Of a stretch of 37,796 bases of DNA, positions 7,564-15,804 are shown one piece after another. The stretch is from Chloroflexota bacterium (GTDB taxonomy: Bacteria; Chloroflexota; Anaerolineae; Anaerolineales; UBA4823), in NCBI GenBank assembly GCA_020349245.1, contig CP070764.1, positions 4,341,134-4,378,929 of the forward strand. Direction: 5' to 3'. The position numbers were made by a program, and so were the translations under genes. The notes beneath the pieces are model-generated. The model worked only from the letters and a program-made list of their open reading frames with translations. It had not been told where the DNA came from and ran no database searches. Within the stretch, counting starts at the first letter, position 1; each line of letters opens with the position of its first letter.

Positions 7564-8124
7564 TCAACGCCCTTCGTGAGCCATCATATCAATGGCGACT
7601 GTGACAGCCAGCAGGAGGACATCGTCTTGTCTTTCTTCAATTTGTACGCCGTAGGTATCCCGGATGCGAAACCATTTCTTTGAAACTTCAGCGATCTTAT
7701 CCCGTCCTTCTCCGATGCTGTACTCGTGATCGAGGATGTTTCCCTGCACATCCAGGTCAGGACCGTTACCGATCTTTACAACCCAGCGGTCGCGCAACGG
7801 GGTGATCAAGGCCTTCTTGACCATCGCCATTCGGCCTCCATCCGGGCCTTCAATTTCCATGCTGTCCTTAATCCGGGCGATTTTCGTCTGGATCTTGCAT
7901 AGCTTTCGTCCGTGTGGGTCTTCGAAGAACAGCGTATCACGCACGCGCAGCATCTTGCCATCGACTTTGAAGGCTTTTTGACCTTGCTCGTTCTCGATCC
8001 AAAAATCATCTCCGAATGAAACCAATTTCTGCCGCATCTGGTAGCGGGTAGCACTACCCCGTCTTCCAAATTGCTGGCGATCTTCTTGGCGCTCTTCACG
8101 CCTGTCTTGTCGTCTGTTTCTCAT
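7564..8124 (-). CDS. LURP-one-related (tubby-like C2 fold) protein
   Basis: A 186-residue protein with a very basic, Arg/Gln-rich N-terminal tail (about 1-25, MRNRRQDRREERQEDRQ) followed by the LURP-one-related / YxjI domain. The domain shows YQMRQKLVSFGDDFWIENEQ, then AFKVDGKMLRVRDTLFFEDP, and later strand repeats ending in WFRIRDTYGVQIEERQDDVL. The fold is a 12-strand barrel around a central helix related to Tubby C-terminal and scramblase domains. In bacteria the role is unknown; membrane phospholipid binding has been proposed for the fold. ATG 8124 follows AAAGGAGATTAATC. The preceding small gene ends only 2 bases earlier, so translation is probably coupled. Confidence 0.8.
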   Translation of the reverse strand: MRNRRQDRREERQEDRQQFGRRGSATRYQMRQKLVSFGDDFWIENEQGQKAFKVDGKMLRVRDTLFFEDPHGRKLCKIQTKIARIKDSMEIEGPDGGRMAMVKKALITPLRDRWVVKIGNGPDLDVQGNILDHEYSIGEGRDKIAEVSKKWFRIRDTYGVQIEERQDDVLLLAVTVAIDMMAHEGR

Positions 8125-8126
8125 GA

Positions 8127-8402
8127 TTAATCTCCTTTTGATTCTTCAATATAGATACACTCAACAGATAGCAGTGGCAGGCACATGCTAATGAGAGCAT
8201 TTAAAACTCCAAACAGGGCGGCCTGGTCAGCCAACCTGCCTGTCAGGATGGCGGTCGATTTTTTACTATCAAGCCAAGAACCTCTATTCTGGATGATCAG
8301 ACCTCCAAAGCGTGAAGACTGGTTTTCACCCAGATAACCAACAATTGAGATTCGATAATCAGCTGCTGAGATCGAGCTTGATTGATCAGGCTGTAACTCC
8401 AC
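8127..8402 (-). CDS. Small conserved protein of unknown function (copy A)
   Basis: A 91-residue soluble protein starting at GTG 8402 behind TATGGAGATAACAA. I do not recognise a named family, but it is clearly related to the product at 28472-28723. Both share a Y-x-I-x-V-x-G-x-L opening, an S-x-R-F-x-G-L core, a DQAALxGxL helix and a closing LSV-x-x-I strand. Copy A reads YRISIVGYLG, SSRFGGL, LADQAALFGVL and LPLLSVECI. From memory, proteins of this type often accompany MalT-like regulators in Chloroflexota and other phyla (moderate certainty). Here it follows an interrupted MalT-type ATPase by 3 bases, in the same frame, and precedes the LURP-like gene by 2 bases. Confidence 0.65.
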   Translation of the reverse strand: MELQPDQSSSISAADYRISIVGYLGENQSSRFGGLIIQNRGSWLDSKKSTAILTGRLADQAALFGVLNALISMCLPLLSVECIYIEESKGD

Positions 8403-8405
8403 TTG

Positions 8406-9200
8406 TTATCTCCATAGTAGTTGAATTTCGAAGTACTCAGTGAGTGGGAATTCACCCTCGATGTCCATCTGTCCTTTCCGGTGTCGCAATGCTAAGGCTG
8501 CCAACCGCAGTCCAGTCACCCAACCTTCAGATTTTTCTTCCAGGGTGAGTGCAGTTTGCTCCTCGACCTCTTCTCCCAACAGATTGTGCAACAGTTGCTT
8601 CGTTTCCACCGGTGAGAATCGCAGATCCTGGCCGCGAATTTCCGCAACCTGCCTTCGGGCACGCAGGTCAACTAATGACAGCATTGGATCTGTGCGGGTA
8701 CCGATCACCAAATGCAAACCCTGCGGTGGATAACGCAACAGTTCTTCAAGCATATCATGGATAGCCATTTCCTGAATGAGATGGTAGTCATCCAAAACAA
8801 GGACATAATCTTCACCGATAGTATTTAGTTCGTTGATCAGAATACTTCCTAAGTAGCGCTGAGAAGGAAAATCAGCTGCCTGCAGCAGCGTTTGTGATTC
8901 GACTAGTCTCTCGGGAAAAAGGCTACTGATCGCTGAAATGAAGTAGGACAAAAAACTCCTCAGGTCGTTATCGTTTTCATCCAGTGATATCCAGGCTGAA
9001 GACAACTCCGATCCTTCCAGCCAGCTGCTGATCAGGGTGCTTTTTCCATATCCAGCTGGTGCCGATACCAGGATTAATACTCACTGGCTGCGTTGATCAA
9101 GCCACTCAATCAGGTGTGGACGGGAAACCAAGTCATTTAGGATTGGGGGACGGTGGAACTTGGTCTGGATAAGCACATTACCCCAAACGGGCTGCGACAT
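8406..9200 (-). pseudogene. MalT-type (LuxR family) STAND ATPase fragment with in-frame TGA, no HTH
   Basis: Reading from ATG 9200 (behind GAGGAGGTAATTTT) gives the typical start of MalT-like regulators (IQTKFHRPPILNDLVSRPHL). An in-frame TGA then falls at 9083-9081, after the WLDQRSQ segment. The same frame resumes with LILVSAPAGYGKSTLISSWL (Walker A), AWISLDENDNDLRSF, VLVLDDYHLI (Walker B) and EGWVTGLRLAALALRHRKG. The frame ends at TAA 8406-8408, about 265 codons in. The intact relative at 31509-34190 has 893 residues, so the winged-helix, helical-repeat and LuxR HTH parts are all missing. If not read through, only 39 residues, or an internally started ATPase piece, could be made. Most likely a decayed regulator; a functional ATPase-only product is less likely. 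Confidence 0.75.
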
Positions 9201-9503
9201 AAAATTACCTCCTCGGTAAATTATACTAGTAGCAGAATTTCGACAGCCTTATAATTCCTTCTTCGAATCAACCCCTATATGTATGACCCATCCCCAGCAC
9301 TCGCGAGATCTAAACCTAGGAGATGAATTGATTTAAGGATTGGATAGATTACCTAAGAAACCTCTCTCACCTCGCAGATAAACCTGCAGACTCATATTTT
9401 TAGTTGGATTTGCAGGCTGATATGAGCATGGACATCGCATTTTGATAGGAAGTTATATGCTGATCAACATCAATTGGCTGGAATGAACCCGAAGTGACTT
9501 ACA

Positions 9504-9551
9504 TAAAAAATCGGCGAGCTGATCCAGGTGGTGGGTATGAATCAGCTCACC
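9504..9551 (-). terminator. Second intrinsic terminator downstream of the import operon
   Basis: On the minus strand, GGTGAGCTGAT (9551-9541) pairs with ATCAGCTCGCC (9523-9513), an 11-base stem with one wobble and a 17-base loop, followed after GA by TTTTTT (9510-9505). It lies about 130 bases beyond the first terminator and would catch read-through from the seven-gene operon before it enters the MalT-like unit. Confidence 0.6.
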
Positions 9552-9675
9552 TGACTTGCTGTTTGAAAATAGATGGTAAAGAATCCAGGATAAGCCGCTG
9601 CACCGCTGATGAATGCAACCTTCACCTCCGAGCTGGTCAGGGATGCAGATAGATTCTAACTAGCCTTCACTCCAC

Positions 9676-9715
9676 AAAAACTAAAGACAACCACCATTGG
9701 ACGCGTGGTTGTCTT
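9676..9715 (-). terminator. Intrinsic terminator of the ABC/Tm-1 operon
   Basis: A perfect 11-base stem (AAGACAACCAC at 9684-9694 with GTGGTTGTCTT at 9705-9715) has a 10-base loop. On the minus strand the stem runs out into TTTAGTTTTTG (T tract at 9680-9676). It lies about 55 bases past the stop of the last operon gene. Confidence 0.8.
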
Positions 9716-9768
9716 ATGATCAGCAATAATTGTCGAGTTATTTCAACGATTTCCCCCCCTGGAAAAGA

Positions 9769-10605
9769 CTAGCTCGAGAGCTTCATCGCCTTAAACTTCT
9801 GGACTTGTTCTTTTATAGCTCTTTCAACTGGTAAACGCTCCATGCTTGTGGCCCCATAGAACCCGTTAATCCCGGGCATTCGCTGCATGGCCTCTTGGAC
9901 ATTCTCTGGTTCATCGAAAGGACCACCATGACAGATCACCAGGATATCCTTGCGAACTGCACGGGCGGCATCCGCAATACGCATGGTTGTATTAATAGCC
10001 TGGTCCATCGTCATCGCAGCGGTAGCTCCGATCGTACCACCAGTTGTCAATCCGACATGAGCAACGATCATATCTGCACCCGCCTTGACCATGGCCTGGG
10101 CTTCATCCTCTGTAAAACAGTATGGAGTAGTCAGCAGGTCCAACTCATGTGCCAGATGGATCATCTCCACTTCCTTGTCATAACCGAGGCCTGTGGATTC
10201 CATGTTCTCTCGCATAATCCCATCAAACAAACCAACGGTCGGGAAGTTCTGCACCCCAGAAAAACCTACCTCTTTAACCTGCTTCAAGAATTGTGGCATC
10301 AAGCGGAAAGGATCGGTGGCATTGACACCAGCGAGAACTGGGGTGTTCTTTACTACCGGAAGTACTTCACCTGCCATTTCCATCATCACGGAATTTGCAT
10401 CGCCATAAGCAAACAAGCCGGTTATTGATACCCGGCCCGCCATACGATAGCGACCGGTATTGTAGATCACGATGAGGTCAATACCGCCAGCTTCTTCGCT
10501 CTTAGCAGAAATCCCGGTCCCGGCTCCGCCACCGATGATCGGGATGCCTTGCTTGGCCTGCTCATTGAGTTTATTCAAAATTTCACTGCGTGGGATAGCC
10601 ATCAT
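9769..10605 (-). CDS. Phosphoenolpyruvate hydrolase-family TIM-barrel protein
   Basis: This 278-residue protein belongs to the PEP-hydrolase/TIM-barrel family related to the phosphoenolpyruvate mutase/isocitrate lyase superfamily. Visible family segments are [20 protein letters not shown] at the N terminus, [57 protein letters not shown] and [14 protein letters not shown]. The exact reaction is unproven; the fold suggests C-C or C-P bond chemistry on a 2-oxo acid or related ligand. The start ATG at 10605 overlaps the TGA of the upstream Tm-1-like gene by one base (TGATG), with AAGGAGG just before, so the two proteins are made together. The same two modules are fused in plant Tm-1 proteins, which argues for a physical or catalytic partnership. 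Confidence 0.85.
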   Translation of the reverse strand: MMAIPRSEILNKLNEQAKQGIPIIGGGAGTGISAKSEEAGGIDLIVIYNTGRYRMAGRVSITGLFAYGDANSVMMEMAGEVLPVVKNTPVLAGVNATDPFRLMPQFLKQVKEVGFSGVQNFPTVGLFDGIMRENMESTGLGYDKEVEMIHLAHELDLLTTPYCFTEDEAQAMVKAGADMIVAHVGLTTGGTIGATAAMTMDQAINTTMRIADAARAVRKDILVICHGGPFDEPENVQEAMQRMPGINGFYGATSMERLPVERAIKEQVQKFKAMKLSS

Positions 10606-11822
10606 CAGCCTCCTTGTGATAGCATTGCTAACAAACTGTCAGCGACCTGTCCTGAAAATTCAGGGTCGTTTACATTCTTATCCAGCACGAAAACAGGTAT
10701 TTTCTGATCTAATTGGTTTTTTAACCCATCCACGAACGCCTGGTCTGCTTCTGGCCACCAGAAGGGTTTTCCGGGGGCGTCCAATTCTGAGAACCCCCCC
10801 ATGGGGATGAATACCGCAACAGGACCCTGGGCTGCATTCAGCTTTTCTGCAAAAATCCTGCCCATCTCCGCGTTTTCTTCCGGGGTAGTGCGCATGAGGG
10901 TTACATTTGGATTCCATTCGTAAAACAGCCTATCCTTGTATTTATCAGGCACCGTGTCTGGTGCCCAGAAATTGCACATATCTATGCAGGCCGGGGTAAC
11001 GACCTGGGGGATCCCGGCTTTTCCAGCGGCATCTAATCTCTCGCTGCCTGCGCTCAAAACACCGCCGCAAAGTTCATCTGCCCATTCTGTGGTGGTGATA
11101 TCCAGCACACCACTGATGAATCCGCTGTTGATCAGCATCTCCATGGTCTTGCCGCCGGTTCCCGTAGCATGAAAGACCAGCACTTCGTAGCCATTTTCTT
11201 CGATAATCTTGCGTGCGTGCTCAACCGCCCTGGTCGTATTCCCGAACATCGTGGCTGCAACCAGGGGTTTTTCACCACTGCTCTTTTCAACTTCCCCACC
11301 AACCATGCCGCAAATCGCGCCGGCGGCATTTGTAAATACCGTCCGGCTGATGCGGTTCAGACCAGCTACATCAACAATTGAAGGTATCATAACAATATCG
11401 CTGGTGCCGACATAACCACTGGTGTCCCCGGAAGCGACAGTTGACACCATCACCTTGGGAACCCCGATGGGTAATGCTCGCATGGCGCTGGTTCCCATCA
11501 CAGTGCCACCCCCACCACCCATCGAAATGATGCCAGCGAACTTCCCAGCCTCAAAATACTTGGAGACCACAATTGCAGCCCCATTCGTCATCACCGCCAT
11601 CGCCTCGCCTCGATCTTCGCGTTGAATAAGATCTGATAAATCAGCTCCCCCGGCTGAAGCTACTTCCTCTGCATTGACATCCGGTTGAAAAGGAGGCTTC
11701 CCCAAGACTCCTACATTGATGACAAATGTATCAAAACCCCGCTTCTCGATCTCTTTCTTCAAGTATTCAAATTCCTGCCCCTTGGTGTCAAGTGCACCGA
11801 GTATGGCAATTGTTTTGTTCAT
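10605..11822 (-). CDS. Tm-1-like ATP-binding protein (UPF0261)
   Basis: A 405-residue protein of the UPF0261/Tm-1-like family. Conserved parts include the opening [34 protein letters not shown], the Gly-rich nucleotide loop [20 protein letters not shown] near residue 105, [36 protein letters not shown] and [12 protein letters not shown]. Members are ATP-binding; the tomato homologue inhibits tobamovirus replication, but the normal metabolic role is not settled. ATG 11822 follows AGGAGGGCTC, 8 bases after the stop of livF. Its place at the end of an ABC importer operon suggests that it acts on the imported compound together with the TIM-barrel protein (inference). Confidence 0.88.
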   Translation of the reverse strand: MNKTIAILGALDTKGQEFEYLKKEIEKRGFDTFVINVGVLGKPPFQPDVNAEEVASAGGADLSDLIQREDRGEAMAVMTNGAAIVVSKYFEAGKFAGIISMGGGGGTVMGTSAMRALPIGVPKVMVSTVASGDTSGYVGTSDIVMIPSIVDVAGLNRISRTVFTNAAGAICGMVGGEVEKSSGEKPLVAATMFGNTTRAVEHARKIIEENGYEVLVFHATGTGGKTMEMLINSGFISGVLDITTTEWADELCGGVLSAGSERLDAAGKAGIPQVVTPACIDMCNFWAPDTVPDKYKDRLFYEWNPNVTLMRTTPEENAEMGRIFAEKLNAAQGPVAVFIPMGGFSELDAPGKPFWWPEADQAFVDGLKNQLDQKIPVFVLDKNVNDPEFSGQVADSLLAMLSQGG

Positions 11823-11830
11823 GAGCCCTC

Positions 11831-12559
11831 CTATATGCCCAGGTATTTTTGTCGCAAATTGGTGTCTTCCAGAAATTCGTGCGCTTCCGATTCGTGGACT
11901 ATTCTGCCACCCAGAATGATATAAATTCTTTCAGCCAGCGCTTCTGCGACATGGATGTTCTGTTCCACCAGTAATATTGAGATATTGGCCTTAAGAAGTT
12001 CTTGGCAAATCTCAATTACCCGGTCGTTTGCCACCGGAGATAACCCTTCTGAGGGTTCATCCAGCAACAAAATTTCCGGGTTGGTAACCAATGCCCTGCC
12101 GATAGCAAGCATCTGCTGTTCACCGCCGCTCAACCTGGTACCACTTAACTTTCTCCGAGCTGCGAGTTCCGGGAAGAATTCAAAAACCCTTTCCGGTGTC
12201 CAGGCCGCAGGGGCATCAATTTTCCGGTGAGGCAGAGTTAAATGCTCCTCCACAGATAACGAAGGGAACAGTCGCCTCCCCTGGGGGACATATCCTATAC
12301 CGGCATTGGCAATCTTATTGGGACTGTTACCGGAGATAGCTTCTTGCTTCCACTCAATTGTTCCACTGCGGGGTGGAGTCAAGCCCATGATCGAACGCAG
12401 CAGGGTCGTTTTTCCCATCCCATTCCTACCCAGCAAAGCTACACATTCTGTACCCACATCAAGCGTGCAGCCCTGCAGGATATGGCTGTCCCCGATATAC
12501 GTGTGCAGGTCCTCTATCTTCAGTAATCTCTTTGATTTCACCAGGGGTTGATCAGTCAT
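11831..12559 (-). CDS. livF: ABC transporter ATP-binding protein, LivF type
   Basis: A 242-residue ATPase subunit of a branched-chain amino acid/urea-type (HAAT) importer. It shows Walker A LLGRNGMGKTTLLRS, the Q-loop region GIGYVPQGRRLFPSLSVEEH, signature LSGGEQQMLAIGRAL, Walker B EILLLDEPSEGLSP and H-loop ILLVEQNIHVAEALA. The start is placed at ATG 12559 (MTDQPLVKSK), which overlaps the end of livG by 8 bases and has a GGGGAG upstream. A TTG-type start at 12583 would add eight residues and overlap more. LivF is homologous throughout and pairs with LivG to drive the two permeases. Liv-type systems carry leucine-family amino acids, urea, short amides or carboxylates, so the name gives the subunit type and not the substrate. 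Confidence 0.92.
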   Translation of the reverse strand: MTDQPLVKSKRLLKIEDLHTYIGDSHILQGCTLDVGTECVALLGRNGMGKTTLLRSIMGLTPPRSGTIEWKQEAISGNSPNKIANAGIGYVPQGRRLFPSLSVEEHLTLPHRKIDAPAAWTPERVFEFFPELAARRKLSGTRLSGGEQQMLAIGRALVTNPEILLLDEPSEGLSPVANDRVIEICQELLKANISILLVEQNIHVAEALAERIYIILGGRIVHESEAHEFLEDTNLRQKYLGI

Positions 12560-13322
12560 TAGAGGAACTCCCCAGGTAAACATCCTGCACTTCCTGATTC
12601 TGCCTGATCTCCTGGGGTGTTCCTTCCGCGATGATTGAGCCGCGATTCATGACTGTAATGCGCTCGGCAATCCCCAGGACAACTTCCATATCATGCTCAA
12701 TTAAGATTAATGTCACCTCTTCCGGTAAGTTTTTAATCAATCCCGTGAGGATTACCCGCTCTGAAGGGGATAGACCTGCTGCGGGTTCATCTAACATGAT
12801 CAAGCGCGGACGCATGGCCATTGCCATACCAACTTCAAGCTGGCGCTGCATCCCATGAGATATCTCGGAGACCTTCTCCTGCATATGGTTTTCGAGTCCA
12901 ACCTGGGTGGCCACCTCTGAAGCCCATTTGCGCTCATCGCCATATTTTTTCCATGGTTTTGCAAATTGAAACCCAAATTTCTTACTCGTCTTGCCAGCCA
13001 GGAATAAATTTTCCTCAACGGACAATTCTAAAAACAGCTGCGAGATCTGATAAGTCCGACCAAGGCCTAGCCTGGAACGCTGCTGGATAGATTTCCTTGT
13101 GATATCAGTTCCGAATATATTAATCTCCCCAGAATCAGGTTTGAGCTCCCCGGTAATCAGATTAAAAAGGGTCGTTTTCCCCGCCCCATTTGGCCCGATC
13201 AGAGCACGCCGTTCGCCAACCGGAACAACAAAGTCCGTCGGTCGAACTGCATGAACACCACCAAAATTCTTGGAAATGTTCTTCACTGCGAGGGCGTGCG
13301 TCTGATCGGGATGGTTCACCAA
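12552..13322 (-). CDS. livG: ABC transporter ATP-binding protein, LivG type
   Basis: A 256-residue partner ATPase with Walker A LIGPNGAGKTTLFNLITG, Q-loop region LGLGRTYQISQLFLELSVEE, a signature of the unusual form ISHGMQRQLEVGMAMAM, Walker B LIMLDEPAAGLSPSER and H-loop ILIEHDMEVVLGIAER. The SHG-type signature resembles that of urea-type (UrtD) and related subunits more than classical LivG, which hints that the solute is not a branched-chain amino acid (inference). The start is TTG 13322 or the adjacent GTG 13319, with AAAGGACAC in front; the choice changes one residue. It is 29 bases after the binding-protein stop. Confidence 0.9.
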   Translation of the reverse strand: MVNHPDQTHALAVKNISKNFGGVHAVRPTDFVVPVGERRALIGPNGAGKTTLFNLITGELKPDSGEINIFGTDITRKSIQQRSRLGLGRTYQISQLFLELSVEENLFLAGKTSKKFGFQFAKPWKKYGDERKWASEVATQVGLENHMQEKVSEISHGMQRQLEVGMAMAMRPRLIMLDEPAAGLSPSERVILTGLIKNLPEEVTLILIEHDMEVVLGIAERITVMNRGSIIAEGTPQEIRQNQEVQDVYLGSSSND

Positions 13323-13351
13323 AAAAGTGTCCTTTCGGTCAAGTTCCTGTT

Positions 13352-14716
13352 TTAGTCGCCCATCGGGAGGTATTCATAACCACCGCCTTCAAGCATTTCA
13401 GGAGGCAGTTCTGCACACACTCCGCTGGGGTAAGAATTTCCGTCAGGGGTTTGAGCCATGTAGAGTTCTGAATCATACGGTCCAAACTGGCTTACATTTT
13501 CAATCGCCAAAATACCCTTGTTATACAGGTTGCCATCTTCATCGAGGGCAACTTCGCGGATATAGACATTTTCAACGGCTGCGTGCCACGTTGGATCCAT
13601 AACCACCGGGCCGCGAGGATCATTGGTCATATCAACATTCAGCATGGCCTGAACGAGGGCATCCTTATCAGAAACATCCCCATCCAGCGCTTTTATCGCC
13701 TCGAGGATCATCTTCATGGAGGTATAAGCAAATGCGGAAGCACCAGATGGATCGTGACCCCATTTTGCATTGAAAGCCTCGCTGAACGCCACCCATTCAT
13801 CTCGAGCCAGGTCATCTGTCGTGTGGTGCGCCGAAAGTGCCCCAACAATATCCTTGGGAAGCGAATCCAGGTCGGGTTTCTCGAAGGTGTTCGATTGACC
13901 CACGAGGGCGATCTTGTCCAGCATGCCCAACTCGACAAACTGCTTGACAAAATTGACAGCATCTCCACCAGCACCGTTGTAGTAAACAGCGTCGTAGCCC
14001 TGATCAAGCGGGATGGAAGCGATCATGGAAGAAAAGTCGGAAGTTGAACCAGGTGGGAACCAAACGCTGGTTACTTCTTCTCCGCCGCCCCGGCAGAAGC
14101 CGCGGATCAATCCACCGCTCTCATTCCACGGGAAGGAATAATCCTCACCTATCTGGTAAAGCTTCTTATACCCCAGCTCTTGCGCCAAGTAGTAACCAAA
14201 GGGATCCTGTGCCTGAGCACCTGTCCAAGTGGCGCGCACAACTGTTGGGAAGAATGATCGCATGGTCATATCTTCCGAGGCTGAGTACATGGGGATAACC
14301 GGAATTCCTTTATCCTTCATGTAATCGCCAACTGTCAGGCCTTCATCACCAGAGACCAACCCGGTGAGGATATCCACATTATCCTGCTCCACCAGCTTCT
14401 TTGCCTTGGTTACTGCCTGTTCATTGTCTAATTGGTCATCTTCATAGATGACATTGATCTTCTTGCCGGCGACTTCGTAACCATATTCATCCAAAGCTAA
14501 CTCAGCACCTTCTCTCTGCATCGTGCCGAAAGAAGAGAAAACGCCGGTGAAGGCACTGATGAAGCCGATATTGATCACATCTTCTCCAGCTGCCGGTTCT
14601 TCTACAGCGGGTTCACCGGGTTCCGCTGGTGCTTCGGTGGCAGGTCCCCCACAGGCAACCATGAGCATGCTGATCAGGATGACCACGGATAGAAATTGGA
14701 ATAATTTTCTAGACAT
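13352..14716 (-). CDS. ABC transporter substrate-binding lipoprotein (type 1 PBP)
   Basis: A 454-residue extracytoplasmic solute-binding protein. The N terminus has a lipoprotein signal (LSVVILISMLMVACGG, lipid-modified Cys near 22), then a Pro/Glu-rich linker (about 25-46) and a two-lobed type 1 periplasmic-binding fold beginning INIGFISAFTGVFSSFGTMQ. Further family marks are EDDQLDNEQAVTKAKKLVEQ, ILTGLVSGDEGLTV and DAVYYNGAGGDAVNFVKQF. The first lobe's TGVFSSFG and the SASEDM loop probably frame the ligand pocket, but they do not identify the ligand. ATG 14716 follows AGAAGGAGAAATAGTA. It belongs to the operon that runs from livH to the TIM-barrel gene. Confidence 0.92.
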   Translation of the reverse strand: MSRKLFQFLSVVILISMLMVACGGPATEAPAEPGEPAVEEPAAGEDVINIGFISAFTGVFSSFGTMQREGAELALDEYGYEVAGKKINVIYEDDQLDNEQAVTKAKKLVEQDNVDILTGLVSGDEGLTVGDYMKDKGIPVIPMYSASEDMTMRSFFPTVVRATWTGAQAQDPFGYYLAQELGYKKLYQIGEDYSFPWNESGGLIRGFCRGGGEEVTSVWFPPGSTSDFSSMIASIPLDQGYDAVYYNGAGGDAVNFVKQFVELGMLDKIALVGQSNTFEKPDLDSLPKDIVGALSAHHTTDDLARDEWVAFSEAFNAKWGHDPSGASAFAYTSMKMILEAIKALDGDVSDKDALVQAMLNVDMTNDPRGPVVMDPTWHAAVENVYIREVALDEDGNLYNKGILAIENVSQFGPYDSELYMAQTPDGNSYPSGVCAELPPEMLEGGGYEYLPMGD

Positions 14717-14799
14717 TACTATTTCTCCTTCTTAGATTTTTGGATAGTCAAAATCGTATTCAGGTTAGCCATGTCTCCGCTCAATAAAATACCTCCTTT

Positions 14800-15804
14800 C
14801 TAAGATTCCTCATTCTCCGGATTGTTCTCGACCATCTTGCTCGAATTAAAGACGGGGATCCGGATTCTCTTGTTGAGTTTTTCCACTAAACCCAGGATAC
14901 CGGTGGGTGAAAATAATACGGTCAGGACGAAAATAATTCCGATTACAGTGTTATAGCGTTCAGTGACCTGGCTGACCAGCACATCCAACCAAACTGCCAC
15001 TATCGTCCCAATAACAGGACCCCAAAAATAATTTGCGCCACCTAATATCACCATGAGCAGGACCCAGATCATGCGCGAAAGCTGCATCGTTGTGGGTGTG
15101 ATCACCCCGGTATTGTATGTCGCCAGCAATCCGCCAATACCGGCATACACAGCCGCGATCAGGAAAGCTGTCACCCTGATCCAGTAGACCGGATATCCCA
15201 AGGCAGCCATACGCTGCGTGCTTTCGCGGGTCCCATTGAGCATTAATCCAAATGGTGATTTTACGATTCGCCAGAGAATATACAGGCCTAGACTATACAG
15301 TGCGAGGGCAGCCCAGTAGAAATAATCTGTATTATTAAAATCTATGCCCATTATGGTTGGAGGTCTTATGCCGCGTATCCCTGCCCAACCGTGAAGCAAG
15401 GTTGTGTTTTGTAGCGCGAAAGCAAAGACAACCTGTCCAAAAGCCAGCGTGATCATCAAGAATACGATGCCTTGCGCCCGGTTAGCTATCATGCCAAACA
15501 CAATTGCGAAGACCAGGACCAGCAGGATGGCGATAATATCCGCAAGGGGGAATGGTATGCCCCTCTCCAGTCCAAATAAACCCAGACCATAACCAGCAAT
15601 ACCAAAGAAAGCAGCTTGTGCCAGGCTGACCATACCCCCTTGACCAATCAGAAACCCTGTTGAAACAGCCAGGAAGCCAAAGTAGATGATCCGGATAGCA
15701 GTGGTGATCGTATACTGGCTGCCATAAATTGGAAGCAAAATTAATACAGCAATCACAACTGCATAGATGAGGTACTTCCAGAATTTTGCTCGCCTAGGGT
15801 TCAA
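14800..15804 (-). CDS. livM: ABC transporter permease, LivM type
   Basis: A 334-residue inner-membrane permease with about eight to ten hydrophobic segments. The LivM hallmark GQGGMVSLAQAAFFGIAGYG occurs near residues 50-70, and the cytoplasmic coupling motif near 190-200 reads FGLMLNGTRESTQRMAALGY. The start is TTG 15804, overlapping the TGA of livH by 4 bases (TTGA) and preceded by GGGAGAAAG, so translation is coupled. In the family the two permeases form a heterodimer that accepts solute from the binding lipoprotein. A charged C-terminal tail (KMVENNPENEES) ends the protein. Confidence 0.92.
   Translation of the reverse strand: MNPRRAKFWKYLIYAVVIAVLILLPIYGSQYTITTAIRIIYFGFLAVSTGFLIGQGGMVSLAQAAFFGIAGYGLGLFGLERGIPFPLADIIAILLVLVFAIVFGMIANRAQGIVFLMITLAFGQVVFAFALQNTTLLHGWAGIRGIRPPTIMGIDFNNTDYFYWAALALYSLGLYILWRIVKSPFGLMLNGTRESTQRMAALGYPVYWIRVTAFLIAAVYAGIGGLLATYNTGVITPTTMQLSRMIWVLLMVILGGANYFWGPVIGTIVAVWLDVLVSQVTERYNTVIGIIFVLTVLFSPTGILGLVEKLNKRIRIPVFNSSKMVENNPENEES

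Larger units (their letters stand above)
9201..9768. other. Intergenic region with two terminators
   Basis: The 568-base gap contains the two minus-strand terminators described separately and the Shine-Dalgarno site of the MalT-like fragment (about 9208-9215). Between the terminators (about 9552-9680), one minus frame reads SSEVKVAFISGAAAYPGFFT and ends shortly after, but it has no start signal or recognisable family. No other gene or site is evident. Confidence 0.5.

Noticed and set aside
9081..9083. TGA read as selenocysteine in the MalT-like fragment
   Set aside because: No member of this family has a functional Cys or Sec at this position, and no SECIS-like hairpin is evident right after it.
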